Shown here piece by piece: positions 1 to 9,681 of a stretch of DNA of 64,000 nt. Each line of letters begins with the position of its first letter. Position 1 is the first letter of the stretch. The notes under the pieces were generated by a model that ran no database searches, was not told where the DNA came from, and saw only the letters and a program-made list of their open reading frames with translations. This DNA comes from Rhypophila decipiens (Eukaryota; Ascomycota; Sordariomycetes; Sordariales; Naviculisporaceae): assembly GCA_033297075.1 (NCBI GenBank), contig MU858131.1:1-64000 (forward strand), in the 5' to 3' direction. A program made the translations under genes and the position numbers.

Positions 1-1093
1 AATTCTAAGCTGCAAGCTAGCCTTAGAATTGTGTGTTATATAGCAGTTTCAATAGGGCACTATCGCTTGTGTTATCACGGCTCGCCGTGACACCTCTCTA
101 TATAGCTACTAATAGTTGCTTAAGTACTCGGGTTTGAACTCATTATTGTTTAATAGTTTTCTAATTTATTAACTTATAACGTTAGTGAAACTATAGTTAA
201 AATACATTAGCGTTAACGAATTTTAATCGTTTATTACATATTCAACTATTACTAGCTAACTAACGGTTAACGTTAGATTACTGTATTTTTATAGTAAGCT
301 AATGTTACGGTATTCCGAGCCGTTGAGCAACTATCCATTACAGTTGATCAACGGGTGAGTAAATCCCCCCTCTCTATACGGTACATTTAAATACCTTGCC
401 CGACTGGTGGTGTAGTAGAGTAGAGTCTAGACCTCCTTGATTTCCTTGGTTTTTAGAGGAATGTTGGCTGAAAATGTATTCGATACTGCTGTCATGTAGG
501 ACAATTGCTCCTTCCGTTTCCAGGTTGTAGTTGCCGGTCCTCCGACAGCCGTGAGATCGGTTCCTTCTCCAGCAGTCGCCAAACTCTTGGAAGGGCTTTC
601 CAAATTTGAAGGATTTCTATGGGACATCCAATAATCCAGTTGTGCGGTACCGATCAGCATGTTCGGCACAGGCCCTCGGCTTTTTGAAGATCGCCAGGAT
701 GAATGTGTCTGGAGCACAACCTGAAGCCGATCGACAAACCTTATCGAAACGCGGGATACCTAAATATCTGGGTCATGGCCCCTTCACTATTGCCGTCACC
801 TTAGTTTGACACTCATTGACCCGGTCCCAACTCATGCAAAGAACATCATTCAAACTTTTGGCTCCCACGTCCCGGAAATGATCCATTGTACAGCATCTTT
901 TTTGCTTCCTTCCTCATTTTCACCTTCTTCACATTTCCTCCACGTCTTCTCGGGAAATGAAAGCACAGAATTGCAACTCTTGCCCGTGAATTCTTTCAGA
1001 GGAACGTCATATTATTCGGCATATCTCCCGTTCTGGTCTTTTAAGTTTCTCACATCGAGGCCCATCAAGTAGACGCCAACGACCAACGTCAAA
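1..1093. other. AT-rich left edge and intergenic region, no supported gene
   Basis: The first roughly 350 bases are strongly AT-rich, with many TA steps and stop codons in all frames, unlike the GC-rich coding DNA that follows. This is what a RIP-mutated repeat remnant looks like in filamentous ascomycetes, but no element can be named. From about 420 to 1090 the base composition returns to normal. Only short open frames without recognisable domains are present, and this part probably includes the promoter and 5' leader of the gene starting at 1094. Confidence 0.4.
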
Positions 1094-2375
1094 ATGCGGC
1101 ATCGCCTGCTGTCTTCACCATCACTCATTCTGACCATGATGATCGTTCTCGATCATCTACCGGTCGCCATTGCTGTCGCGCAGTGCTTTGGCATAGATGG
1201 TCAAAAGAGCGCTCTCGCCCCATGCAATAGCAGCGCAACTGGCTCTGGCAACTCACACTCGGCATGTTGCGACGAAAGCAAACAAGAAGCCTGCCTTTCG
1301 AGTGGACTTTGTTACGCTACACAACGAGGTGACAATAATACCTTTTGGAGTCAGGGATGTACCGATCCAATGGGCCGGGATCCAGCTTGTCCGTCTTACT
1401 GCGGAGCGGCAAGCCAGTTTATATCCAGTAAGGCCGGCCCTCCTTGTCTGATGTTTGCTTTTCCCTTCTAACACTATAATCTTCCCAGTGCCCTTGCAGC
1501 CGTCCTATACAATGCTCTTTTGTGGAGATGCCAAATGGTGCTGCTGCTTCGACAACCTTGGAAAGACATGCGACAAGACGGAGTGCTGCTCCAGGAACTT
1601 TACATTGACCCAAGGACTGGGCACCGTTGTGCAACAGTTCAGCAACGCAATGATTGGCCCGGGCGCTAATGAGGATGAGAATGAGAATGACACCAGCTGC
1701 CGCTCGAGGGCAGGGGGGGACTGCGAAGGAGGTGACGGTCGAGAGCGCGGCATGAGAATGATACCTTTTGTGGTGGCCGGCGTCTTGGGTTCGCTGCTTC
1801 TGGCCACGGTCGTCGCGTTTGGATTTTCCTGCACCCAGAACCGCCGGCTCAGACGACAGGTGGAATCTCTGCAGAACATGGCTGCCAACTCGAACCAGAA
1901 GTCCTCGTCCTCCAGCAGCAGCACGACCATCTCAGGCCGACCGAGCGTGCATTCCATTCAACCCCTCGTCTCGTTCAGGAGCCCCTCCTATCAACGAGAT
2001 GAACCGATAACACCGTCGCCAGACTCGTACCGTCCGGGTGGTGGTACTGGTAGCGGAGGCAGTAACAGCAGCACAATGCGCACCACATCCAACCCGGTCT
2101 ACAATAACCAACAATACCACTCCTTGGGGACAGCAGGAATATCTCCACATGACCAACTCCCTGTTACACCATTGAGCGCAGGACCTCCTCCTCCTCCTTC
2201 AGGTTACGGATTCCCGACTCCCTCTCACCCGCCAATGCCTCCACAACTCTCGGGGCGCAGGCCTTCCTTGCCAGATATGCAATACAATGCGCCGCCTCTG
2301 ACGCCTCAACAGCCTGTGCCCATGCGGGTGATTTCTGAGCTGCCCACAGAAAAGGATCAGAGGTGGGGCCTGTAA
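1094..2375 (+). CDS. single-pass membrane protein with Cys-rich ectodomain
   Basis: I read two exons, 1094-1427 and 1489-2375. The intron is 61 nt (GTAAGG donor, CTAAC branch point, CCCAG acceptor), and the protein is 406 residues. An N-terminal hydrophobic signal peptide (about 1-28) is followed by a cysteine-rich extracellular part (about 29-198) that includes a CCC cluster, and then a single membrane helix at about 202-224. The cytosolic tail (225-406) is rich in Ser, Pro and Gly. This layout is common among fungal surface sensors and unassigned plasma-membrane proteins. I recognise no named domain such as WSC or CFEM, so a sensor or wall-associated role is only inferred from topology. The splice is the only one that joins the two open frames with intact codons. 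Confidence 0.8.
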
Positions 2376-3141
2376 AGAAATCTGGGCCTTGAAACAAGCT
2401 CCTCAGGATGTTTAACTTCAAGCACATGTTGAGATGTGCCAGGTAGGGAATGTACGTTGATAATACTTGATAAACTGCATAATGGAGATTTTGTATGGCG
2501 GTAGAACAAGATAATGTGTGGCACGGGGTGTCTGGCGTATGGGAATTTCTGTAAATAGTTTCTTTTGGTCAATTTCCAAGCTTTTCTGTTCTCAGAATGG
2601 TTTCAGATCATGTGTTATCGGGATAATCTAGCGTTCAACCGCGCCTGAGCGGACCCGGTCCCAGTTTACAGGTCCTCGGGTCGGGATGCAATGGAACTGC
2701 AACCACACACCTAAGTCTCTGGCCCGTTCTTGTGCAGGCTAAGTCGCGGCTCGGGGGATGACTCACCATGTACTCGGACATACCAGTGCTATAAGATCCT
2801 TACGATCCGTCGAGGGCTCGAGGCGTAGTGTCGAAACAACTAGCCATCAAAGTATAAGACACCAGACAGTTCATTCAGGACACGAAAGAAGAACAAATCG
2901 TTAATCACTATAGTCCCACCTCATATATACGAACTACCCTAATTCCAATAGTACCTGATTACGTCCTTGCAGCTTTTCCTCCCAGTCAACTCATGTACCT
3001 ACCTCCATCTCACATATACTGGGCTTCCCAATCAGACTGACCAATCCCAAGAACACAACCAGACCGAGCATATGCGGAATCCCCGCTTTTTACATAGTGA
3101 AACGGCAAAACAAATGTCAAAGGCGATGGCGGTGGTGGTAT
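2376..3141. other. intergenic, 3' regions of two convergent genes
   Basis: The two flanking genes converge here, so the stretch should hold both 3' UTRs. I see no coding frame with family resemblance, no tRNA and no repeat. Confidence 0.5.
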
Positions 3142-4149
3142 TCACCAATCCTCAAAATAAACAATCCCATCCCCCAAAGCAGAAGCAGCAACAGTGGCAT
3201 GATCCTGGTCGTCGTATTCCTTGAGAACAACATCTCGAAACTTGCCACTACTGACCAGCAAATCGCACATGTCATGGGCTTGGTCGGTCATTTTGAGGGG
3301 GTTTAAAAAGTTTCGGGTTTGCCAGAATTGCGCGTCTGTCCAGGACCGGCGGCGCTTGGGGAATTGTTCTGTTGAGCCGTAGGCTATGAATACCGCTGGC
3401 TTGGACTTTTCTGGACTTGCTGGGTCGGGCGGGCTGGTTGAGTTGCTGCTTGATATGGGGGGCATTATTGTACCAGGTAGGAACGGGGCACCGAGCTTTT
3501 GAGAGACTGTGGAAAAGATGCTGTTGTTGTAGAGCCATAAGCCCGGGGAGGCCGCGACGTAGGTGTCGAAGAGGGAGGGGGATTGGGTTAGTGCGTAGAT
3601 TACGAATAGACCGCCAAAGGAGTGCCCGTATAAGGCGTCGCGGGTGAAGTTGATGCTGGCTGTTGAGGGAAAGACGTTATTTTGGACCCAAGGGCGGAGA
3701 GTACCCGAGATAAAGTCTATGAATTCGTCTGCGCCGGAGGGGGGCGTGCCGAGTGGTTCGGGACCTAGGAGGTCGGTGGGGTAGGGCGGGCGAAAGTCGT
3801 AGCCTCGGCGGGAGAGGTCGTAGACTCTGTCTGTGAAGGGGTATCCGATTGAGACGACGAGGGTGTCGGGCTGGGTTGATTCGACGGGCTTGCGACGGTG
3901 GAGGTTCTCGGCTGCGGTGAGGGCTAGGGCGTTGCCGTCGGTTACGTACCAGGTTAGGGTGTAGGAGGAGCTGAGGTTGGAAGGCAGGTCGGAGATGGTT
4001 GGGCCGCCCCATTCAAATGGGAAGGAGAGTGTGATTTGGTAGGTTAGGTTGAGGTAATTGTTGGTCGCGTTGTAGATTGCGACATTGGGGAGGAGGGTTG
4101 CGGGGAGGGGCGGGAATGCGGTGAAGGTCCAATTGGAGAGGGAGGCCAT
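3142..4149 (-). CDS. alpha/beta-hydrolase of the IroE/EstB esterase type
   Basis: A single-exon protein of 335 residues from the preferred ATG at 4149. The frame is open a further 22 residues to 4215, but that extension looks like leader sequence. The nucleophile elbow GHSFGG places Ser at about residue 177. A C-terminal DQDHAT segment gives the likely catalytic His at about 317, preceded by acidic residues. This arrangement fits the COG2819 esterase group, which includes bacterial IroE/BesA and the fungal triacetylfusarinine esterase EstB, enzymes that hydrolyse ester bonds of trihydroxamate or catecholate siderophores. No signal peptide is evident, so a cytosolic enzyme is likely. A siderophore substrate is inferred from the family; other esters are possible, and no siderophore genes lie nearby. 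Confidence 0.75.
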   Translation of the reverse strand: MASLSNWTFTAFPPLPATLLPNVAIYNATNNYLNLTYQITLSFPFEWGGPTISDLPSNLSSSYTLTWYVTDGNALALTAAENLHRRKPVESTQPDTLVVSIGYPFTDRVYDLSRRGYDFRPPYPTDLLGPEPLGTPPSGADEFIDFISGTLRPWVQNNVFPSTASINFTRDALYGHSFGGLFVIYALTQSPSLFDTYVAASPGLWLYNNSIFSTVSQKLGAPFLPGTIMPPISSSNSTSPPDPASPEKSKPAVFIAYGSTEQFPKRRRSWTDAQFWQTRNFLNPLKMTDQAHDMCDLLVSSGKFRDVVLKEYDDQDHATVAASALGDGIVYFEDW

Positions 4150-4971
4150 TTTGGATGATTGTATGTAGATGGATTGGTGATATTTGGATTCTAGAGTACG
4201 AAGAAGAGCATACAAGTTCCCGCCATCGGGTCAAGAATCTGGGGAGGGGGGATCTTGACGTCCATGATAACAAGCTTGGCGATGTCGTCGTCGGTTGAGC
4301 TAGAACCGAATTCGGTTTATTAAGTCCGAGGTCGCCTCTCTACAGTTGAGCTAATTCGAAACAGGATTCCGAAAAAGCAAAGTGAAATTACCTTGGCTTC
4401 CCTCTTGAATTGTAAAACAGTACATGCAATTCAATTGAGTCGGTCTACTTGATTTGCATGATCGGCTGGAAAAGCGAAGCTATTCCCGACTTTCTGACGA
4501 CCGTCGTGATAGGGCTAGGGTTCTGTACCGGGGCTCCACAAATTGATCGCGCTGAATTGAGCGCGCATGGCCTCATGTTGAGATGGCTGGTGAAAGGGTA
4601 TTGACATCGTACTCCGTAGACACCCTTCAGACGATGACAACTTTGGTTGACTGTGGGCGCACTAACATGTTTGTGTGGAATTACAGTGGACATGTGTTAG
4701 TGACCTGCACACCATTGACCCTGATCAGCTGTCAAATCAAGCTTTCCCAACCCCACAATCTCATCTCATCTGCCAGTGGTAATTACCAAAGACCTGGTAC
4801 GTATACCCCTCGCGGCTAGCGCGTCCAGTCTTAATTCCCTAGCTTCTCGACGTGTCCCCCCTCGAACACCACTTCTATTCTGTCACGAATGCATTCCAGT
4901 AACGTTCCAACCCTCACTCAAGGACACCGCTGAATTCATCACCCAGCTCAGCCCCATCACACGGGTAAACA
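4150..4971. other. intergenic; weak tRNA-like relic near 4285-4345
   Basis: This gap separates two divergent genes. On the minus strand around 4285-4345 there is a TAGCTCAACTGTAGAG string that resembles a tRNA A box and D-arm, and a short hairpin CGGTT/AACCG. A proper B box and acceptor stem are missing, so I do not call a tRNA. The rest shows nothing recognisable beyond presumed promoters. Confidence 0.3.
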
Positions 4972-6039
4972 ATGGCAGTCAAGTCCAAAAACAGCCTATC
5001 GCAGGCTCTCGACCATGGTCACCAGAGATCGCTATCCACCCAAAGGATCAAAGGGAGTCAAGGAGAAAAGAATTTCTACCAAACTACTCTCGTCCCGCCA
5101 TCATCCCAATCCCACTTTGCCAAATTCAAAAGCTTCACACCCAAGAACGACGCGGGATTCGAGCATGAATTCGCCCGCCTCGCCTCCTCCCAGAACTGGG
5201 TCCCCGGGTCGCAGCAGTTCAAGAAGGAGCGGACGATTGCCATGCGCCAGGAGTTTATCTGCCACTTCTTTTCATCACAGCCAACGTCGTCCCAGACACA
5301 GGCTCAGTCCATAGCTGCAAGCCGGACGCCCACTCAGGCTCAAGCCATTCGGACTCCATCCCAGGCTACCAAGACTCAATCTCAGCCTTGGACCCAGATC
5401 AAGACTCAGACTGTGACTCCGACCCAAACCGACGATGGTAACGTGAGCGACTACTCAGACGACATACTCGACGACGACGATTATTCATCCGTCCTCATCC
5501 CCTCTACTCCGATCCAACCCTACGATGACGTGAGCGACTACTCAGACGACATGCTCGACGACGATGATTATTCATCCGTACTCATCGCCGCTACCCAGCA
5601 GACATGCTCGTCAAGCCAACCAACAAAGACAGAAGAACCCGCCAACCCCACCCCCGAGCAAGAACTCCGAGGCTTCCAAGACCTTTGCTCCGAAGTGGGC
5701 CTCCCCCGTGCCGCAACCATCCCCGAGTGCAAGAGGGCGCTCAAAACCAAGCTGGTCAACATCGTCGACCTGATCGACACCCGTCGCACGGGCAAGAAAG
5801 TCAAGATCTGGACCGACTTTGAGGCGTTCAAGGACTATACCCTACAGCCGGAGCACAAGATTGACAGGGAGGAGGCCAAGGCCGGGCCTGGATACCTGGC
5901 TGCTTTGCTGCAGAATCTTGGACCACCGAACAAGAAGATAATTGGTGGCAATAGATCTCGTTCTGGCGGTGGTAATAAGACAGCAGGCGGTTTTAAGCAT
6001 GGCAAGACGCGCTCGGGGCGGGTGGAGAAGGGCCACTGA
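4972..6039 (+). CDS. fungal conserved protein with internal acidic tandem repeat
   Basis: A single-exon protein of 355 residues. An N-terminal block (about 45-100) with the pattern FEHEFARLASSQNW is followed by a Gln/Thr/Ser-rich linker, two copies of an acidic unit VSDYSDDxLDDDDYSSVLI (starting near residues 158 and 187), and a C-terminal block (about 220-300) with CKRALK, VNIVDLID and WTDFEAF. Both blocks are seen in a family of uncharacterised Sordariomycete proteins. The tail is Gly/Arg/Lys-rich and may bind nucleic acid. No enzymatic motif is visible. The repeat units differ by only three bases over 57, so the duplication is recent. Function unknown. Confidence 0.75.
   Translation: MAVKSKNSLSQALDHGHQRSLSTQRIKGSQGEKNFYQTTLVPPSSQSHFAKFKSFTPKNDAGFEHEFARLASSQNWVPGSQQFKKERTIAMRQEFICHFFSSQPTSSQTQAQSIAASRTPTQAQAIRTPSQATKTQSQPWTQIKTQTVTPTQTDDGNVSDYSDDILDDDDYSSVLIPSTPIQPYDDVSDYSDDMLDDDDYSSVLIAATQQTCSSSQPTKTEEPANPTPEQELRGFQDLCSEVGLPRAATIPECKRALKTKLVNIVDLIDTRRTGKKVKIWTDFEAFKDYTLQPEHKIDREEAKAGPGYLAALLQNLGPPNKKIIGGNRSRSGGGNKTAGGFKHGKTRSGRVEKGH
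5443..5586 (+). repeat. 87-nt period tandem duplication inside a CDS
   Basis: Two 57-nt units, beginning at 5443 and 5530, differ at three positions. Their spacing is 87 nt (29 codons), so the duplication keeps the reading frame and doubles an acidic, Tyr/Ser-rich segment of the protein. Confidence 0.85.
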
Positions 6040-6834
6040 CGGGCGCCATATTTGCAGATCTAAGACCTGACGCGGAGTTTTGGCGCTAAGTTCACCAGGG
6101 CCTGGAAGGAGAACGGCCGTGGTTTGATGGGACTTGTTGCTTTTGAGTTCCATACTTTGAAGCTGGTGATGTCGTTGGGAATAGTAACTGACTGGTCAGC
6201 TTGTGTTTGGAGACGACTCGGTTGGGATATGTTTCGGCTGGGAGTTTTTCGAACTTGTATTATTCTTGTAATCTTTAGTTCACATTTTAATAATTTAATA
6301 ATTTGCTGTAGTTCTTCACAGTCGTCTGTTGTTCCTTCATATTAATACTTGTATCATTAACGAAGCCATCCCCGCCTGGTGTTCTTATATAGCTGAGCAT
6401 GTCACCCTGGACATCCTTACCACGACTTCAAAATCGTGTGACAACGAGTCCAGTGACATTGATCCTTTGGCTTTTTAGGATGGAACACTGGCGGCCTGAT
6501 GTTATGGTACCGAACCCTTCGGGAATTTGATCATTCCACAGCCCGCCAGCATGATCAAGATGTTGATACACCCAATACGCTCCAATCCAAGTCCTTTATA
6601 TCCGGGGTAACACAGGTCAAGTTAGCAATTGCCTGCCGAGAAGATGAAGATATCGGTATTGCTTGGTTGCACACTTGAATGGGATGCCTCCATGTCTTGA
6701 AATGACTATAAAGCGGCTGTCCAGAGCTGTTTGCCAGAAGTCCGTCCAAGGACTGACCATCTTTATCAACGTTCAACAACCGACAGCTTTCACTGCTACC
6801 GTTTCAAGCCAGGTTCAACACCAAGACCCAAGAT
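6040..6834. other. intergenic, AT-rich in part
   Basis: No gene is supported. Around 6250-6360 the sequence is AT-rich and has polyadenylation-like character suited to the 3' end of the preceding gene. The stretch 6550-6834 precedes a pseudogene and may be its old promoter. Confidence 0.4.
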
Positions 6835-7372
6835 ATGACTCCTCGGTACGCCAAAGACCACCCCCAAGGCATTATGAACCGGAACGCTACGGCTTTGACT
6901 TTGCGAAGCGTACCGTGAACTTCTATGGTGATGGGCGGACTGTCCTAAGCAGACTACCTGGCCTCAGTGGGGAAGGGCCATTGCAGCTTTTGCTCAGCCT
7001 GAAGATCCTTCCCGAAGACGAGACAGACAAGTCACCTGTCCGCGCTCAGTACAGAAACAAACCGGTTTATGTGTCTAGCTTCTTGGTCAGTCAGAGAGAT
7101 ATGTTTGAGAGCGTGAAGCGGGTTACTGGGACGGTGGATGAGGACTGGAAGATCACGAGCGAGTGGGCTGAGACAGTGTATCAAGAGAGTAAATAGGCTG
7201 GGAAACGGACAAAACGGATCTTGGGGCGTTTGCAAAGTATATGTATACTCCGCTTTTATTTTCGGGAGGCTGGGGGGCTTATACTAAGATTCTGGCATTG
7301 CCGGTGGAGGACTTGGACGAGTTCACGGGCGTGGCTGTAAGGATGCGGTTGGAAAATGAGGTGTCGCGTTAG
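6835..7372 (+). pseudogene. isoflavone-reductase/NmrA-like oxidoreductase relic
   Basis: The ATG at 6835 opens a fragment reading MTPRYAKDHPQG, which resembles the N-terminus of fungal isoflavone-reductase-like (NmrA-type NAD(P)-binding) proteins. After about 17 codons the NAD-binding core is missing, and a different frame picks up the C-terminal third: GFDFAKRTVNFYGDG, then SLKILPEDE, RNKPVYVSSFLVSQRD and KRVTGTVDEDWK. A stop follows at about 7195. The last block (FAKYMYTPLLF, WGAYTKILALPVEDLDEF) continues in yet another frame to TAG at 7372. An internal deletion of most of the Rossmann domain plus at least two frame changes make this non-functional. Family assignment rests on remembered motifs, not a search. 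Confidence 0.7.
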
Positions 7373-9681
7373 GCTGATAAGTACAAGGTACTTGTTAGTG
7401 GTAAACTTAAGGGCGTCACAAAATTAAAGATGTTTGAACAAGTTGGATTTCGAATGCTTTTCATGTGCAGCGGATCACAGCAGATCTCCGGCAAAAACAC
7501 CAGCATTTTTGTTGTCGCCGGTGCCTGCCTCGAGTGGTGCTTATCTCCGTTCCTGCCCCGTGAGCCTTGGATGGGGAGATCCGGACCCATAATATCCCGT
7601 GGTGGCACTCATTTGGTGGAAGGAAGGAGCAGACTCAGTCAAGACGCCTACCTGGTTCTGCTTGAACCTCGACCAAAGTTTTCTCAATCCTCCTCTCTGA
7701 TCCAAGACCAACCACCAACCTTGAACCAACTTCGAAAGGATTGGACGAACGACCTGTGGTGCTACCATCCACAGGCTTCCTGTCGGTCCTGCACATTTCC
7801 CGCCGTGCAACCCACCACCGGATTTACGCGGTTTAAACTATGCCGGTTTGAGTTTTGACTCTTTTTGTGTCCAATCAATGTTCTGTCTCTCTTTTCTTCT
7901 TTCTGTGACTTATAATTATCTCCTCATTGATACTACGCGCTTTGCATTACCCCTCTTTTGCTCACTACTGACTACTGACGATGATGTTCTGCAGTCGTTG
8001 TTCTCTGGACATGTTGGTTCGATGACGTCATGAGTACCCTCACGGCCCGCTCCCGAGCACCAAGCTTGCTGCCGCTACTCCCAAACAAAGCATTCAGCAC
8101 GTTCTGTGCCGTCATTCACCAGGAGCAAAAAGCACCAGTTCGCATTGGTCACGGATATCCTTCCCCGTTTATGCGACAAATTCGCCTCACACGGAACAAT
8201 TCCGACGACAAAGCATGCTGTCCCCCCAAGTGCCGATATCGTGTAGGCAATCGGGCAACTTTTCACCGAGGACAGCAGCTCTCAGAGCTTCCCGCCGCCC
8301 TACCGATATTGTCAACTTTGAACTCTTCTCCCTCAACCTGCTCGAAAGGGTAACATGGCCGAACAACTGGCCTCCCGTTTCTTTGTTGAGCGTCAAAGAC
8401 AGCGCCGATACTTCTCATCGACAGCTCGCAATCATCATGACTTCTTCCATTCTGGTTGATACCGACAACATCAAAAGGGCCTTTCCGCTGTTGGTAATGA
8501 ACGCCGCTGACGACGTGCGAAGAGCCCCGAGTGCCGGGGCACCAATCAGATGGCAGCCCAACCCCCCAACTAAACAATCGAACCATTAAAACAAGCATTG
8601 CGGGGGTTCCTATCAGTAACCCCCAAGAAATTGGCACATGATGGCGCGACATTGCTAGCGCCACCGCCATGCTTGGTTCGACTGTCGACAATAACTGGAT
8701 TGTCCGAATATTTGGCCTAGTACGATGGTCCTCATTGGCTATCTCTGTCAATATCGTCTTGATCTCCATGCAGAGGTGACAAACAGTTCCAAAAGAAGTC
8801 GCGGTGCATACGCTCCCACTGTTGAACCCCACGGTGCTTTGGGCGTTTCTGTTGCTCGAATCATGGGCAGGAGACGGATCATACGACGGCCGCTTTATCT
8901 GTCATGGGCATCTCTCACCAATTGGCAGCAAGCCAGTCGAGTTCCATCCCTTCCAGTCCCAGATTCTGAAGTGGACTGCCCACTGCTCCCGGATCGAGCA
9001 GGTGAGCAGGCGACACCACGTCTGCCGTGTTTCCATCGGGAGTACAGTACCACACTGCCCTGCTGCCCCTCACCTGAATTTTCTCCGGGCTCAAGGTTCT
9101 CAGATGGATGTTACCATCACCGCAGATCCTGTCCAACTGATTCACGTTCCCCTCGTTAAACTCAAGCTCCCGGTTACCAGGCCTTCCTAGTTGAGACGAC
9201 AGTGCTCGTCAGGGCTAAAACCGCCTGCTGACAAGAAGTGGGCTAGCCCTAACGGATATGTGTAGGTCACATTTCCCTGTGTCTTCTAGCGCGCTTCGCT
9301 GCACGGTGACCAACTCGGGGATCTCACAATGGTTGAGTGCGTATGCCAAGCCGAGATGATAGCTCTATCTGGCGGACAATGGTTCCAGATAGAGTCACAC
9401 AGATTCGCCCCTCCATCTCATCTGCACCTAATTATCGGGTGGTCAAGTGGTCAATGAAACTGTGAACAGATAAAATCCCGCTGTCCTCCCGCTTTCTCGT
9501 GCCGACCGTGACCCTTTAATGACAGTCCCCAATCCCTGGGTCCCAACAGTAGCTCTGACATCACCGGCCAGCGTGGACTCTATCCTCAGCATCACTCATC
9601 TTCAGCTTCGTAGCTGAGCTACGTTCTCACTTTCTTTCTTTCTTTCTATTCAACCTCAAAGTCCAGTCTCAATCTGCGACA
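7373..9681. other. long gene-poor region, possible decayed ORF on minus strand
   Basis: I find no intact gene in 2.3 kb. The minus strand at 8915-9190 stays open for about 90 codons and has a protein-like stretch (ELEFNEGNVNQLDRICGDG, LSPEKIQV), which may be an exon of a decayed small secreted protein. The frame breaks on both sides and I cannot name a family. The last 300 bases before 9682 are the permease promoter and contain a TTTC-rich tract at 9631-9647. Confidence 0.35.
9631..9647 (+). repeat. pyrimidine (TTTC)n tract in a promoter
   Basis: A short TTTC microsatellite lies 35 bases upstream of the permease ATG. CT-rich tracts near the transcription start are common in filamentous-fungal promoters. 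A regulatory role is inferred only from its position. Confidence 0.5.

Noticed and set aside
427..717. 96-codon minus-strand frame at the left edge
   Set aside because: No ATG start, no recognisable family, next to AT-rich DNA; not supported as a gene.
4285..4345. tRNA-like string on the minus strand
   Set aside because: An A-box-like segment is present, but acceptor stem, B box and correct T loop are missing.
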